Of a stretch of DNA of 64,000 nt, positions 35,490 through 42,987 are shown piece by piece. Each line of letters opens with the position of its first letter. The stretch's first letter is position 1. The DNA lies in NCBI RefSeq assembly GCF_900115295.1, contig NZ_FOVZ01000012.1, positions 1-64,000 on the forward strand. Reading direction: 5' to 3'. Position numbers and translations under genes: made by a program. The stretch comes from Sphingomonas sp. OK281 (GTDB lineage Bacteria; Pseudomonadota; Alphaproteobacteria; Sphingomonadales; Sphingomonadaceae). The notes beneath the pieces were generated by a model. The model did no database searches and was not told the DNA's origin. It saw only the letters and a list, made by a program, of their open reading frames with translations.

Positions 35490-36017
35490 ATGGCAGAGCC
35501 GTTCATTGGTGAAATCAAGTTGTTCGGTTTCGGATTCGCTCCGCGCAACTATGTGGCGTGCGACGGTCGACTGCTGCCGGTCAACCAGTATCAGGCGCTC
35601 TTTTCGCTGCTTGGTACGCGATACGGCGGAAACGGCGTTCAGAATTTCGCGATTCCCGATCTGCGCGGCCGGACGCCACTGCATTTCGCACCGGCCACCA
35701 TCTCCATCGGTATGCGTGAAGGCGTCGAAGCGGTCCCGCTGACGCAGGGGCAGATACCGCCGCACTCGCATCAGTTGGCAGGAACCAATCAGACCGCGAC
35801 ACAACGACCGGTAACGGGCGCTGCGTTCGCGAACGACGTTTCGCTCCCCGTCGACTTCTACGCGCCGGCCAGCATCACTTCGCCCGCCGCAAAAGTGACG
35901 TTGTCACCGCAAACGCTGGCGTCGGCTGGAGGGGCCCAGCCACACAACAACATGCAGCCCTATCAGGTGTTGAACTTCTGCATTGCAGTCGCCGGCATCT
36001 TTCCTTCGCGCAACTGA
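35490..36017 (+). CDS. Phage-tail-collar (MdpB-like) protein, copy 1
   Basis: 175 residues. The N-terminal half is the collar domain (PF07484): IGEIKLFGFGFAPRNYVACDGRLLPVNQYQALFSLLGTRYGGNG, then FAIPDLRGRTPLHF. The C-terminal half is repeat-like with SHQLAGTN and a closing GGAQPHNNMQPYQVLNFCIAVAGIFPSRN. In phages this domain sits at the base of short tail fibres. In bacteria, as here, stand-alone copies occur in small tandem sets (microcystin-dependent protein MdpB type) with no other phage genes. The role is unknown; surface or extracellular binding is the common guess. First of three with 22- and 17-base gaps. Confidence 0.9.
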   Translation: MAEPFIGEIKLFGFGFAPRNYVACDGRLLPVNQYQALFSLLGTRYGGNGVQNFAIPDLRGRTPLHFAPATISIGMREGVEAVPLTQGQIPPHSHQLAGTNQTATQRPVTGAAFANDVSLPVDFYAPASITSPAAKVTLSPQTLASAGGAQPHNNMQPYQVLNFCIAVAGIFPSRN

Positions 36018-36039
36018 TCCGACGAAAGGCTAACCTGCG

Positions 36040-36585
36040 ATGAGCGATCCCTTTGTCGGCGAAATTCGGTTGTTCGGCGGTAACTATGCACCGGCGGGCT
36101 GGGCTCTTTGTAACGGATCCCTTCTGGCGATCAGCGACTTCGAAACCCTCTATACCCTGATCGGCACGACCTATGGCGGCGACGGTGTCAACACCTTCGG
36201 CCTGCCCAGTCTGGCTGGACGAGTACCGTTGGGTCAGGGGACAGGGCCCGGCCTTACCGCGCGTTCGATGGGAGAGATGGGCGGTGAGGAGCAGCATTCG
36301 CTGAACTCGGCCGAACTGGCCAGCCACACCCACGGCGTGGTCGCCGCTACCGTCGCCGGCTCGCTAACCGGTCCGACGAGCGACGCGATCACCGCGACGC
36401 CGACCGGCGGCACCGCAAAGACGTCCATGTACGTGACGCAGGGAACCAGCGCGATGGTACCTGCGGCCATGTCGACAGGCGCGGTCAGGCCGTTCGGCGG
36501 CAGTCAACCGCACGAGAACATGATGCCGACGCTCTGCGTAAACTACATCATCAGCCTTTACGGCATCTATCCCACGCAAAACTAG
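36040..36585 (+). CDS. Phage-tail-collar (MdpB-like) protein, copy 2
   Basis: 181 residues. Collar domain: VGEIRLFGGNYAPAGWALCNGSLLAISDFETLYTLIGTTYGGDG with FGLPSLAGRVPLGQG. The middle contains HTHGVVAATVAGSLTG and the end is GGSQPHENMMPTLCVNYIISLYGIYPTQN. It shares the two-part layout of its neighbours but is diverged, especially in the middle, so the three are old duplicates. There is no signal peptide on any of them. The compact spacing (22 and 17 bases) points to one transcript and perhaps to a hetero-trimer, since collar and fibre proteins are trimeric. That assembly is inferred. Confidence 0.9.
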   Translation: MSDPFVGEIRLFGGNYAPAGWALCNGSLLAISDFETLYTLIGTTYGGDGVNTFGLPSLAGRVPLGQGTGPGLTARSMGEMGGEEQHSLNSAELASHTHGVVAATVAGSLTGPTSDAITATPTGGTAKTSMYVTQGTSAMVPAAMSTGAVRPFGGSQPHENMMPTLCVNYIISLYGIYPTQN

Positions 36586-36602
36586 GTTGGGACACAACAA
36601 TC

Positions 36603-37142
36603 ATGTCGGATCCTTTCATTGGCGAGATCAAGCTCGTCGGTTTTGACTTTCCGCCGCGCGGTTACGCCTACTGCAACGGGCAGACCATGCAAATTCGTCA
36701 GAATGCGGCGCTCTATGCAATACTTGGCGTCCAGTTCGGCGGTGACGGCCAAAACACGTTCAATCTACCTAATCTAGCAGGATCGGTCGCGATGGGACCG
36801 GGCAACGGGCCTGGCCTGACTCCGCGTCGGATCGGTGACGTCGTCGGGACCCCCACGGTCACGCTGACGACTGCCCAGATACCGGCTCACATCCACCAGC
36901 TTAACGGCGCATCGCTGAACCCGCAGAATCCGGCACAGAACGTCGCGACGCCCGATGGAAAGGCGATGTACGGCATCTCCAATCCCGGCCCCGCCTATGT
37001 GCTGACGCCGACACCCGACATCCCCATGTCGCCCGAGGCGATCAGCGTTGCCGGTGGTGGCGAGGCGCACAAGAACATGCATCCGTTCCAGACGATCAAT
37101 TTCGTCATCGCGCTGCAGGGTGTCTTCCCCGCGCGCAACTGA
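36603..37142 (+). CDS. Phage-tail-collar (MdpB-like) protein, copy 3
   Basis: 179 residues. Collar domain: IGEIKLVGFDFPPRGYAYCNGQTMQIRQNAALYAILGVQFGGDG, then FNLPNLAGSVAMGPG. The end reads GGGEAHKNMHPFQTINFVIALQGVFPARN. Its stop codon overlaps the ATG of the GNAT gene (TGATG at 37140-37144), so acetyltransferase and collar genes are translated together. This coupling suggests that the acetyltransferase acts on or with the collar proteins or the RiPP; which one is not known. Confidence 0.9.
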   Translation: MSDPFIGEIKLVGFDFPPRGYAYCNGQTMQIRQNAALYAILGVQFGGDGQNTFNLPNLAGSVAMGPGNGPGLTPRRIGDVVGTPTVTLTTAQIPAHIHQLNGASLNPQNPAQNVATPDGKAMYGISNPGPAYVLTPTPDIPMSPEAISVAGGGEAHKNMHPFQTINFVIALQGVFPARN

Positions 37143-37678
37143 TGGCAATGATCCCGGTCGACCTTCCGCCCGCGCTGGTTGCTCAGGGCATCGCTCTTCG
37201 TCAGGAACGCGACGATGACATCCTGTTCCTGACGGAACTATACGCATCGACCCGTGCCGGCGAACTGGAGCTGCTCCCGCATTGGACCGACTCGGACAAG
37301 GCGGCGTTCGTCGTTCAGCAGTTCGCGGCGCAGCGGCATCATTATCGCACGACGTTGACCGATGTTCATTTCGCCGTGGTCGAGCACGGCGGGCAGCCAA
37401 TCGCCAGGTTATACGTTCAACTACGGCGGAACGCGATGCAGTTGATCGACATTACGTTGCGTCCCGAGCGGCGCGGTGCCGGCCTTGGCAGCGCGCTGAT
37501 CACGGCGGTAATAGACTCGGCCGTACGGCGCCGGCTGGACGTAGGACTGTTCGTGGAGCGCTACAGCGCGGCGCTCCCGCTATACCGTCGGCTTGGGTTC
37601 ACGACGCTTGCCGAGCACGATATCTATCTGGAAATGGAACGCCGGCAAGACGCGGGTCAGTTGAAGACCGCTTCGTAA
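37142..37678 (+). CDS. GNAT-family N-acetyltransferase
   Basis: 178 residues. The acetyl-CoA site is the Q/R-x-x-G-x-G/A loop in LRPERRGAGLGSALITAVID, preceded by the strand MQLIDITL and followed by VERYSAALPLYRRLGFTTLAEHDIYLEME, the C-terminal signature of GNAT enzymes. The start is ATG 37142, directly overlapping the stop of collar gene 3; ATG 37148 is an alternative. Such an enzyme regularly accompanies collar triplets in alphaproteobacteria, by my recollection of gene neighbourhoods. The acceptor is unknown. The gene's 3' end overlaps the convergent DUF6916 gene by 22 bases. Confidence 0.85.
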   Translation: MAMIPVDLPPALVAQGIALRQERDDDILFLTELYASTRAGELELLPHWTDSDKAAFVVQQFAAQRHHYRTTLTDVHFAVVEHGGQPIARLYVQLRRNAMQLIDITLRPERRGAGLGSALITAVIDSAVRRRLDVGLFVERYSAALPLYRRLGFTTLAEHDIYLEMERRQDAGQLKTAS

Positions 37679-37947
37679 AGGATGACATCGCCGTCACGCC
37701 CGACCGGAACGAGGAAGATGTCGGTTGGCCCAAGCGCGGGATGCGCCAGCTTATAGTCCCCCTGGCCGCGCACTGTGGGATCTGGCGCCGCGAACAGCAG
37801 TACGAATGGGGGGCGCGGCAAACGCCCACCCGATCTGTCGGGTAGCGCAGTCGCTTGGCGCAGGAAAAAGGGTGCTGCGGCCTCGTTGCCGATCAGCGCG
37901 AACGCTTCGGCCAGATAAGGCGTGAAATCTTCGAGAACGAGCGTCAT
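37657..37947 (-). CDS. DUF6916 family protein
   Basis: 96 residues from ATG 37947. The family pattern is clear: a start of MTLVLEDFTPYLAEAFAL, then PRPPFVLLFAAPDP, then GQGDYKLAHPALGPTDIFLVPVGRDGDVILYEAVFN. Domain length matches. The longer open frame up to 38106 has no support. DUF6916 proteins usually sit with collar proteins of this type, and the fold is thought to be a small beta barrel, with no known activity. It is convergent with the GNAT gene and starts head to head with the nucleotidyltransferase gene. Confidence 0.8.
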   Translation of the reverse strand: MTLVLEDFTPYLAEAFALIGNEAAAPFFLRQATALPDRSGGRLPRPPFVLLFAAPDPTVRGQGDYKLAHPALGPTDIFLVPVGRDGDVILYEAVFN

Positions 37948-39208
37948 GGTCGCTGAAGTGAACCAGGTTCCCGACACAATCAAGCGTCCTGTCGCCGCCG
38001 ATCCCTGTACTGCGAACGGCGGGGATCTGCGCCCATTCTCGATCATATGCGCCTGTAGCGTCTGGCCCCGGCAAGCGGCCGACATCATTCGTATCCGAGA
38101 ACTCATGACCCCGGGTCACGACCCCCGTCTACTTCGCGCGGTCGCCCATCGGCACGGCGTGGCGGCGCTCGTGGCCGATGGTATGCGCGCAGCCGGTCTC
38201 GCGGTGCCGCCGGGGATCGATCGCATTGCACGTGCCCGTGCCCGTGCCGCTCTTATTCAGTTGCGCGATACCATCGCGCTCGACCGGTTGCTGGGGGAAG
38301 CAGGCGTCGCGATGCTGACGCTGAAGGGCGTCGGGTTGGCGCAGCGATTACATGGTGGCGTGGCGCTCCGCGAGTCTGCGGACATCGACATCGCCGTCGC
38401 CCCGGATCAGGTCGATCGAGCATGGGCGGCGTTGGCGGCTGCGGGGTACGTCCGCGAGCGGCCCGTGGCATCGCTCCCCGCTACGGTCCTTCGCCGCTAC
38501 ATCCGCGTGACGAAGGACAGTCTGCATCGGCGCGATGTGGACGGGACGATCGTCGAACTCCACTGGCGTTTGTCCGACGCGACGACAGATGCTGCGATCC
38601 CGCCCGAAGCGGACTGGCAGTGTCAAGCGGTCCTCCCGGGGGTGGCGTTGCGCACTTTGGCCGACGACGCGGTGTTCGCCTATCTCTGCGTTCACGGTGC
38701 GGCGCATCTATGGGCGCGGCTGAAATGGCTTGCGGATGTCGCCACGCTAGTCCGCGCCGCGCCTGATCACGGAGCGGCGTGGTGGGTGGCGGCGCAGGCG
38801 CGGGGGGACGCGCGGGCAGTGGCCTCAGGCCTGCTGCTCGCGCACGAATTCCTCGCGCTCCCGTTTCCGCCCGGTTTCGCGCCACCCCGTTCGGTACGGC
38901 TGCGGGTGCTGGTCGCGCTGGGCAGCCGGGTATTGCGGGCAGGAGACGGCACACGCGAACTGGCGACGACGCGCTGGCGCGGCTGGGCGGAATTCGCCGC
39001 CAGCCTGTTGCTCGCGCCGGACGGACGGGTCCGGGCACGGGTGATCAGGAGGCTGCTCGTTTCCGGCGAGGACATCGCCGACATGCCTTTACCAACCCTG
39101 CTGTCGCCACTGTATGTCGTGCTGCGAGTTCCGCTGCTGCTACTTCGTCGGCGAGCGCGCCGGCAGAAGCGGCTCAGCGCGAACCATGGCCAGTCAGCAT
39201 CGTCTTGA
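37946..39208 (+). CDS. Nucleotidyltransferase-family protein (NTP_transf_5)
   Basis: About 420 residues; the start is uncertain. Similarity to family N-termini (FSIICACSVWPRQAADIIRIRELM) begins before the ATG at 38105, so I place the start at ATG 37946, which overlaps the DUF6916 start by two bases. The catalytic region has LTLKGVGLAQRLHGGVALRESADIDIAVAPDQVD: a G-x-x-L, then the D-x-D metal pair. The family is found in capsule loci and next to lasso clusters. In the pseudomycoidin pathway a member adds further groups to the phosphorylated C-terminal Ser. Here it may act after the kinase at 28773. Confidence 0.8.
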   Translation: MVAEVNQVPDTIKRPVAADPCTANGGDLRPFSIICACSVWPRQAADIIRIRELMTPGHDPRLLRAVAHRHGVAALVADGMRAAGLAVPPGIDRIARARARAALIQLRDTIALDRLLGEAGVAMLTLKGVGLAQRLHGGVALRESADIDIAVAPDQVDRAWAALAAAGYVRERPVASLPATVLRRYIRVTKDSLHRRDVDGTIVELHWRLSDATTDAAIPPEADWQCQAVLPGVALRTLADDAVFAYLCVHGAAHLWARLKWLADVATLVRAAPDHGAAWWVAAQARGDARAVASGLLLAHEFLALPFPPGFAPPRSVRLRVLVALGSRVLRAGDGTRELATTRWRGWAEFAASLLLAPDGRVRARVIRRLLVSGEDIADMPLPTLLSPLYVVLRVPLLLLRRRARRQKRLSANHGQSASS

Positions 39209-40478
39209 TCGTGCGGACGACGATAAGCATGTCGATCCAGAAATTGAACCTGCTGATGTAGAAGAAGTCATAGCTAAGCTTGGCCAGTACGTCCTGCACG
39301 CTTGTGACGTGCCCCTGAGTCACCTGTGCCCAACCCGACAAGCCGGGACGCACGATGTGGCGATAGCGGTAGAAGGGAATCTCGGCCTCGTACCATTCGG
39401 CCAGCACGGCCGCTTCGGGACGTGGGCCGATCCAGCTCATCTGCCCGAGAGCGATGTTCAGGATCTGCGGCACTTCGTCAATACGCAGCCGGCGCAGGTG
39501 CCGGCCGAGGCGGGTGATGCGCGGATCATCCGTCAGGGTCATCGCGTCGGCCCGTATTCCTTCTGCCACGCACGGCGCACGGTGGACCATCGTGCGGAAT
39601 TTCCACACTCGGAACGGCTGTCCACGATAGCCTATCCGCAACTGACGAAAAAAGGCGGGGCCGGGAGAATCCAGCCGCACCGCCAGCGCGCAGAGGGCGA
39701 GGACCGGCAGCAGCGGCAACAGCAGCGCAAGCGCGATCAAGCGGTCGGCGACGCTCTTTATCCCCAGGTAGGTCGGATCTGGTAGTAGCGAGCCGAATAC
39801 GTTTTCCGACAGGCGATCGACCTGCACACGCCCGGTCAAGGACTCGCGCAACTGCCGGTAATGGACGACGGTAACGCCACCCAGCGCGCACTCGGCGAGG
39901 AAGCGTTCCCATTCGGCGGCATGATCATGATCGAAATCGGCTGCCACCGTTGTGCAGCCGGGAGGGAGCGCGGGAGCGCAGAGTAGCCGCCACGCGATGC
40001 TGTCGATCGCGAACAGGCTGTCGGTCTCGCCGATGGGAACGACGGCGATCGCCATGCGCGGCCCGCGCTGCAACTTGAAGTAGACGATGTAGAACCAGAT
40101 GAGTGCCAGTCCGAAACTGGCCAGTAGCAGCGGGCGGCTGTAGTTCAGCCGGGTCATGAACAGGATCGCGACGGCGACGGCGAAGGTCGAGGAGAAGACC
40201 GGCAGCACGTAATAGCTAGCGCGAATACCTGGAAAACCGACTAAGCCGCGGAACAGCCAGCGGCCCAACGCTATCGCTAGTAGGCTGCTGACCAGCGATA
40301 CCGCGAACAGCGGAAGGCGCAGCAGCAGAGGTTCAATCGCTGCGGCGATCGCGAATGGCGGCAGGATCGCGAACAGGATCGCGCCGCCGAGCTGAACGGT
40401 GCCGCGCTGCCAGAAGGCAATACGCGGCCGACTAAACCGATCGGCGGCGGCTCCGCTACAAAGTCCAGCGTCGAGCAT
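39174..40478 (-). CDS. Polyprenyl-phosphate sugar phosphotransferase (initiating enzyme of the polysaccharide)
   Basis: 434 residues. Four N-terminal membrane spans (LGGAILFAILPPFAIAA to LASFGLALIWFYIVYF) and a central Rossmann-like region precede the bacterial sugar-transferase domain: a membrane hairpin (LIALALLLPLLPVLALCAL), DSPGPAFFRQLRIGYRGQPFRVWKFRTM, then RLGRHLRRLRIDEVPQILNI and MSWIGPRPE. This is the WbaP/WcaJ architecture that transfers a sugar phosphate to undecaprenyl phosphate and starts repeat-unit assembly. The 3' end overlaps the convergent nucleotidyltransferase gene, and its start overlaps the dehydrogenase gene by 23 bases. Confidence 0.9.
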   Translation of the reverse strand: MLDAGLCSGAAADRFSRPRIAFWQRGTVQLGGAILFAILPPFAIAAAIEPLLLRLPLFAVSLVSSLLAIALGRWLFRGLVGFPGIRASYYVLPVFSSTFAVAVAILFMTRLNYSRPLLLASFGLALIWFYIVYFKLQRGPRMAIAVVPIGETDSLFAIDSIAWRLLCAPALPPGCTTVAADFDHDHAAEWERFLAECALGGVTVVHYRQLRESLTGRVQVDRLSENVFGSLLPDPTYLGIKSVADRLIALALLLPLLPVLALCALAVRLDSPGPAFFRQLRIGYRGQPFRVWKFRTMVHRAPCVAEGIRADAMTLTDDPRITRLGRHLRRLRIDEVPQILNIALGQMSWIGPRPEAAVLAEWYEAEIPFYRYRHIVRPGLSGWAQVTQGHVTSVQDVLAKLSYDFFYISRFNFWIDMLIVVRTIKTMLTGHGSR

Positions 40479-41754
40479 GGGCGAATGCGGGCGAGGGAGG
40501 GACGATATTTTTCAGGTCGCCGAACACGCCGCCGTCACGAACCAGCGCGGCCAGCCGTTCGGGCGACAGCGCGTGATATTCGTCGTGCGGGACCGCGAGG
40601 AAGACAATGTCGTAGGTGCTTTCGGGTAGCGAATCGAGGAGATCGATGCCGTATTCGGCCCTGGCTTCGGCGCAATCCGCGCGAGGATCGTGCACCTCGA
40701 CCCGGTGTCCGTGGTCGCGCAGCCGGGCAATGACGTCGACGACCTTGCTGTTGCGAAGGTCCGCGACGTTTTCCTTGAAAGTCAGTCCCAGCACCAGTGC
40801 GCGCGCCGGAGCCGCTACCGTGTCGCACAACCGGTCGGCGACCCAGTGCGCCATCGCATCGTTGGTCGTCCGTCCGGCAAGAATAACGGTAGGCGAATGG
40901 CCCAGAGCTTCGGCGCAATGGCTGAGATAATACGGGTCGACACCGATACAGTGGCCACCGACCAGGCCGGGCTGGAACGGCAGAAAATTCCATTTGGTCC
41001 GCGCCGCCGCCAGAACGTCCCACACCGACAGGTCGAGCCGCGACATGATCTGTGCGACTTCGTTGACGAAGGCGATGTTGATGTCGCGTTGCGCATTCTC
41101 GATGACCTTGGCCGCTTCGGCGACCCGGATCGATACGGCGGGATAGGTGCCCGCGTCCGTGACCTTGTCGTACAGCGCGCACAGTCGTGCGGTAACCTCG
41201 GGCGTCTCGCCCGCCACGACCTTGGTGATGCGATCGACGCTGTGCACGCGGTCGCCGGGATTGATACGTTCGGGCGAATAGCCGAGAAAGAAATCGCGCC
41301 CGCGCACCAGTCCCGATACCTGCGTCAGCACCGCACCGCATTCGTCCTCGGTCACGCCGGGATAGACCGTGCTCTCATACACGACGATCGGTAGCCGCGC
41401 CGGATCGAGCATTCGCGCAACAGCGGCGCTGGCGGCGAACAACAGTGACAGGTCGGGTCGGTTGTCTGCATCCACCGGGGTGGGCACCGTCACGATGTAG
41501 ATGTCGGCACCATTGCCCAACGCGGGGTCGTCGGTGACGGTCAGCCCCGACGCGGCCAGCACGTCGGGCGCGACTTCGCCACTGTGATCGTGTCCGGTTC
41601 GCAGCGCCGCCACGCGCCGGATGTCGCAATCCAAGCCGATCGTCGGGAAATGCGTCGCCAGCCGCACGGCGAGCGGCAGACCGACATACCCCAATCCGAC
41701 GACGACGACGCGAGTTTCACCGGCGGCCCCGACATGAGTCTCCGGCTTAATCAT
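40456..41754 (-). CDS. Nucleotide-sugar dehydrogenase (TviB/WbpO-like UDP-HexNAc dehydrogenase)
   Basis: 432 residues from ATG 41754. NAD site VVVVGLGYVGLPLAVRLA, substrate part VTVPTPVDADNRPDLSLL, the central helix with AKVIENAQRDINIAFVNEVAQI, and the catalytic Cys in GLVGGHCIGVDPYYL. The C-terminal domain has LGLTFKENVADLRNSKVVDV. These features are those of the enzymes that oxidise UDP-GlcNAc or UDP-GalNAc twice to the uronic acid, as in Vi antigen. UDP-glucose dehydrogenases are shorter in several of these loops. The product probably feeds an aminouronic acid into the polymer, which AsnB could then amidate. Confidence 0.85.
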   Translation of the reverse strand: MIKPETHVGAAGETRVVVVGLGYVGLPLAVRLATHFPTIGLDCDIRRVAALRTGHDHSGEVAPDVLAASGLTVTDDPALGNGADIYIVTVPTPVDADNRPDLSLLFAASAAVARMLDPARLPIVVYESTVYPGVTEDECGAVLTQVSGLVRGRDFFLGYSPERINPGDRVHSVDRITKVVAGETPEVTARLCALYDKVTDAGTYPAVSIRVAEAAKVIENAQRDINIAFVNEVAQIMSRLDLSVWDVLAAARTKWNFLPFQPGLVGGHCIGVDPYYLSHCAEALGHSPTVILAGRTTNDAMAHWVADRLCDTVAAPARALVLGLTFKENVADLRNSKVVDVIARLRDHGHRVEVHDPRADCAEARAEYGIDLLDSLPESTYDIVFLAVPHDEYHALSPERLAALVRDGGVFGDLKNIVPPSPAFAHARRWTL

Positions 41755-41856
41755 GATCGTATGATGGCATCGAAATACAAATGACGCAAAACCGCGAACA
41801 GATACCACCCTGTCAAGATGTGCCCCCCCCAAATCGCACCCGAAAGCACAATTGCG

Positions 41857-42987
41857 CTATTGGCTAGCGGACGTCACCTGGCCGCGCAAGGCATCACCGA
41901 TGACTGCACGATAGCTTGTAATAACTTTATGTTCGGCGAAACGTGCGAGAACATCGCGTCGTGCGGCAACCCCCATCGCCACGCGCGCACCGTCGTCGCT
42001 CGCGAGCATCTCGCGCATCGCCCGGGCCAGATCGGTGGCATCGCGCGCACGGCACAGCAGGCCCGTTTCGCGGTCTCGCACCACATCGCGGCATCCCGGC
42101 ACGTCGGTTGCGATCGTAGGCCGGGCCATTGCCGCAGCCTCCAGCAGCACGCGCGACGTACCTTCCCGATACGACGGCAGCACGACGCAATCGGCCTGCG
42201 CCAGAAAAGGGCGCACGTCATCGGCCACGCCGAGATAGTCGATCAATCCTTCCGCGACCCAGCCCTCCAGCGTGGCGCGATCGATGGCGGTGCGATTGGC
42301 AACGTCGAGGAAGCCCAGGATCTGGAATCGGACGGCTGGGTGCGTCACCCGGATCGTACGCGCCGCCTCGATGAATTCGAACACCCCCTTGTCGCGGATC
42401 AGCCGCGCGACAAGCAGGAAGCGAAAGACGCCGTCGGTCGTCTGGCCATAATGTGCGGGGTCGAACGCGACGCCGTCGATGCCCGATCCAGGTAGCAGGG
42501 CCGTCTGTCGTTCACGCACCAGACCGCGCCCGACGAACACCTCACGATCCGCCGCGTTCTGGAAAAATACCGTCGCCGACCGTCGTAGCCCGATGCGGTA
42601 CAATACGCCCACGACACGCATCAACCATCCTGCGCCTAGGAATGCCGTGCCGAGGCCCGAGATGTTGTTGATCGCGGGGACGCCGGCAAACGCCGCGGCG
42701 ATCGATCCATATATGTTGGGCTTGATCGTCCAGCCCAGATAGACGTCGGGCTGTTCGTGGCGAAACAACGCCCGGTAGTGCGCTAGCAGCCGCAGGTCCG
42801 CGAACGGCGAGATGCCCGCGCTGTCCATCGGCAAAGTCACGACCCGTGCACCGAGCGCTTCAATACCCGCCAATGCGCCGTCGTCGCCGACCGCCGCGAT
42901 CACTTCATGCCCGTCGGCGATCAACGCACGTACCAGCCCGGCGCGGAAATTGACGACGTTCCACGCGGCGTTGATCGACATCAGCAC
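41857..42987 (-). CDS. Glycosyltransferase family 4 protein
   Basis: 376 residues. I choose the GTG at 42987, giving MLMSINAAWNVVNFRAGLVRALIADGHEV, the normal N-terminus of the PglA/CapM-like group; the ATG at 42981 is the alternative and overlaps the EpsG-like stop. The acceptor domain has GWTIKPNIYGSIAA and INNISGLG. The donor domain has FRFLLVARLIRDKGVFEFIEA and the E-x7-E element (PSYREGTSRVLLEAAAMARPTI). It is a retaining GT-B enzyme, probably adding a hexose or HexNAc early in the repeat unit, cytoplasmic side. Confidence 0.85.
   Translation of the reverse strand: MLMSINAAWNVVNFRAGLVRALIADGHEVIAAVGDDGALAGIEALGARVVTLPMDSAGISPFADLRLLAHYRALFRHEQPDVYLGWTIKPNIYGSIAAAFAGVPAINNISGLGTAFLGAGWLMRVVGVLYRIGLRRSATVFFQNAADREVFVGRGLVRERQTALLPGSGIDGVAFDPAHYGQTTDGVFRFLLVARLIRDKGVFEFIEAARTIRVTHPAVRFQILGFLDVANRTAIDRATLEGWVAEGLIDYLGVADDVRPFLAQADCVVLPSYREGTSRVLLEAAAMARPTIATDVPGCRDVVRDRETGLLCRARDATDLARAMREMLASDDGARVAMGVAARRDVLARFAEHKVITSYRAVIGDALRGQVTSASQ

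Noticed and set aside
35490..37142. A prophage or contractile injection system suggested by the collar proteins
   Set aside because: No tube, sheath, baseplate, capsid, portal or lysis genes are near; collar proteins of this type occur alone.
38253..39084. Several long antisense frames over the nucleotidyltransferase gene and other GC-rich genes
   Set aside because: They mirror the third-position GC of the true genes and carry no motifs.
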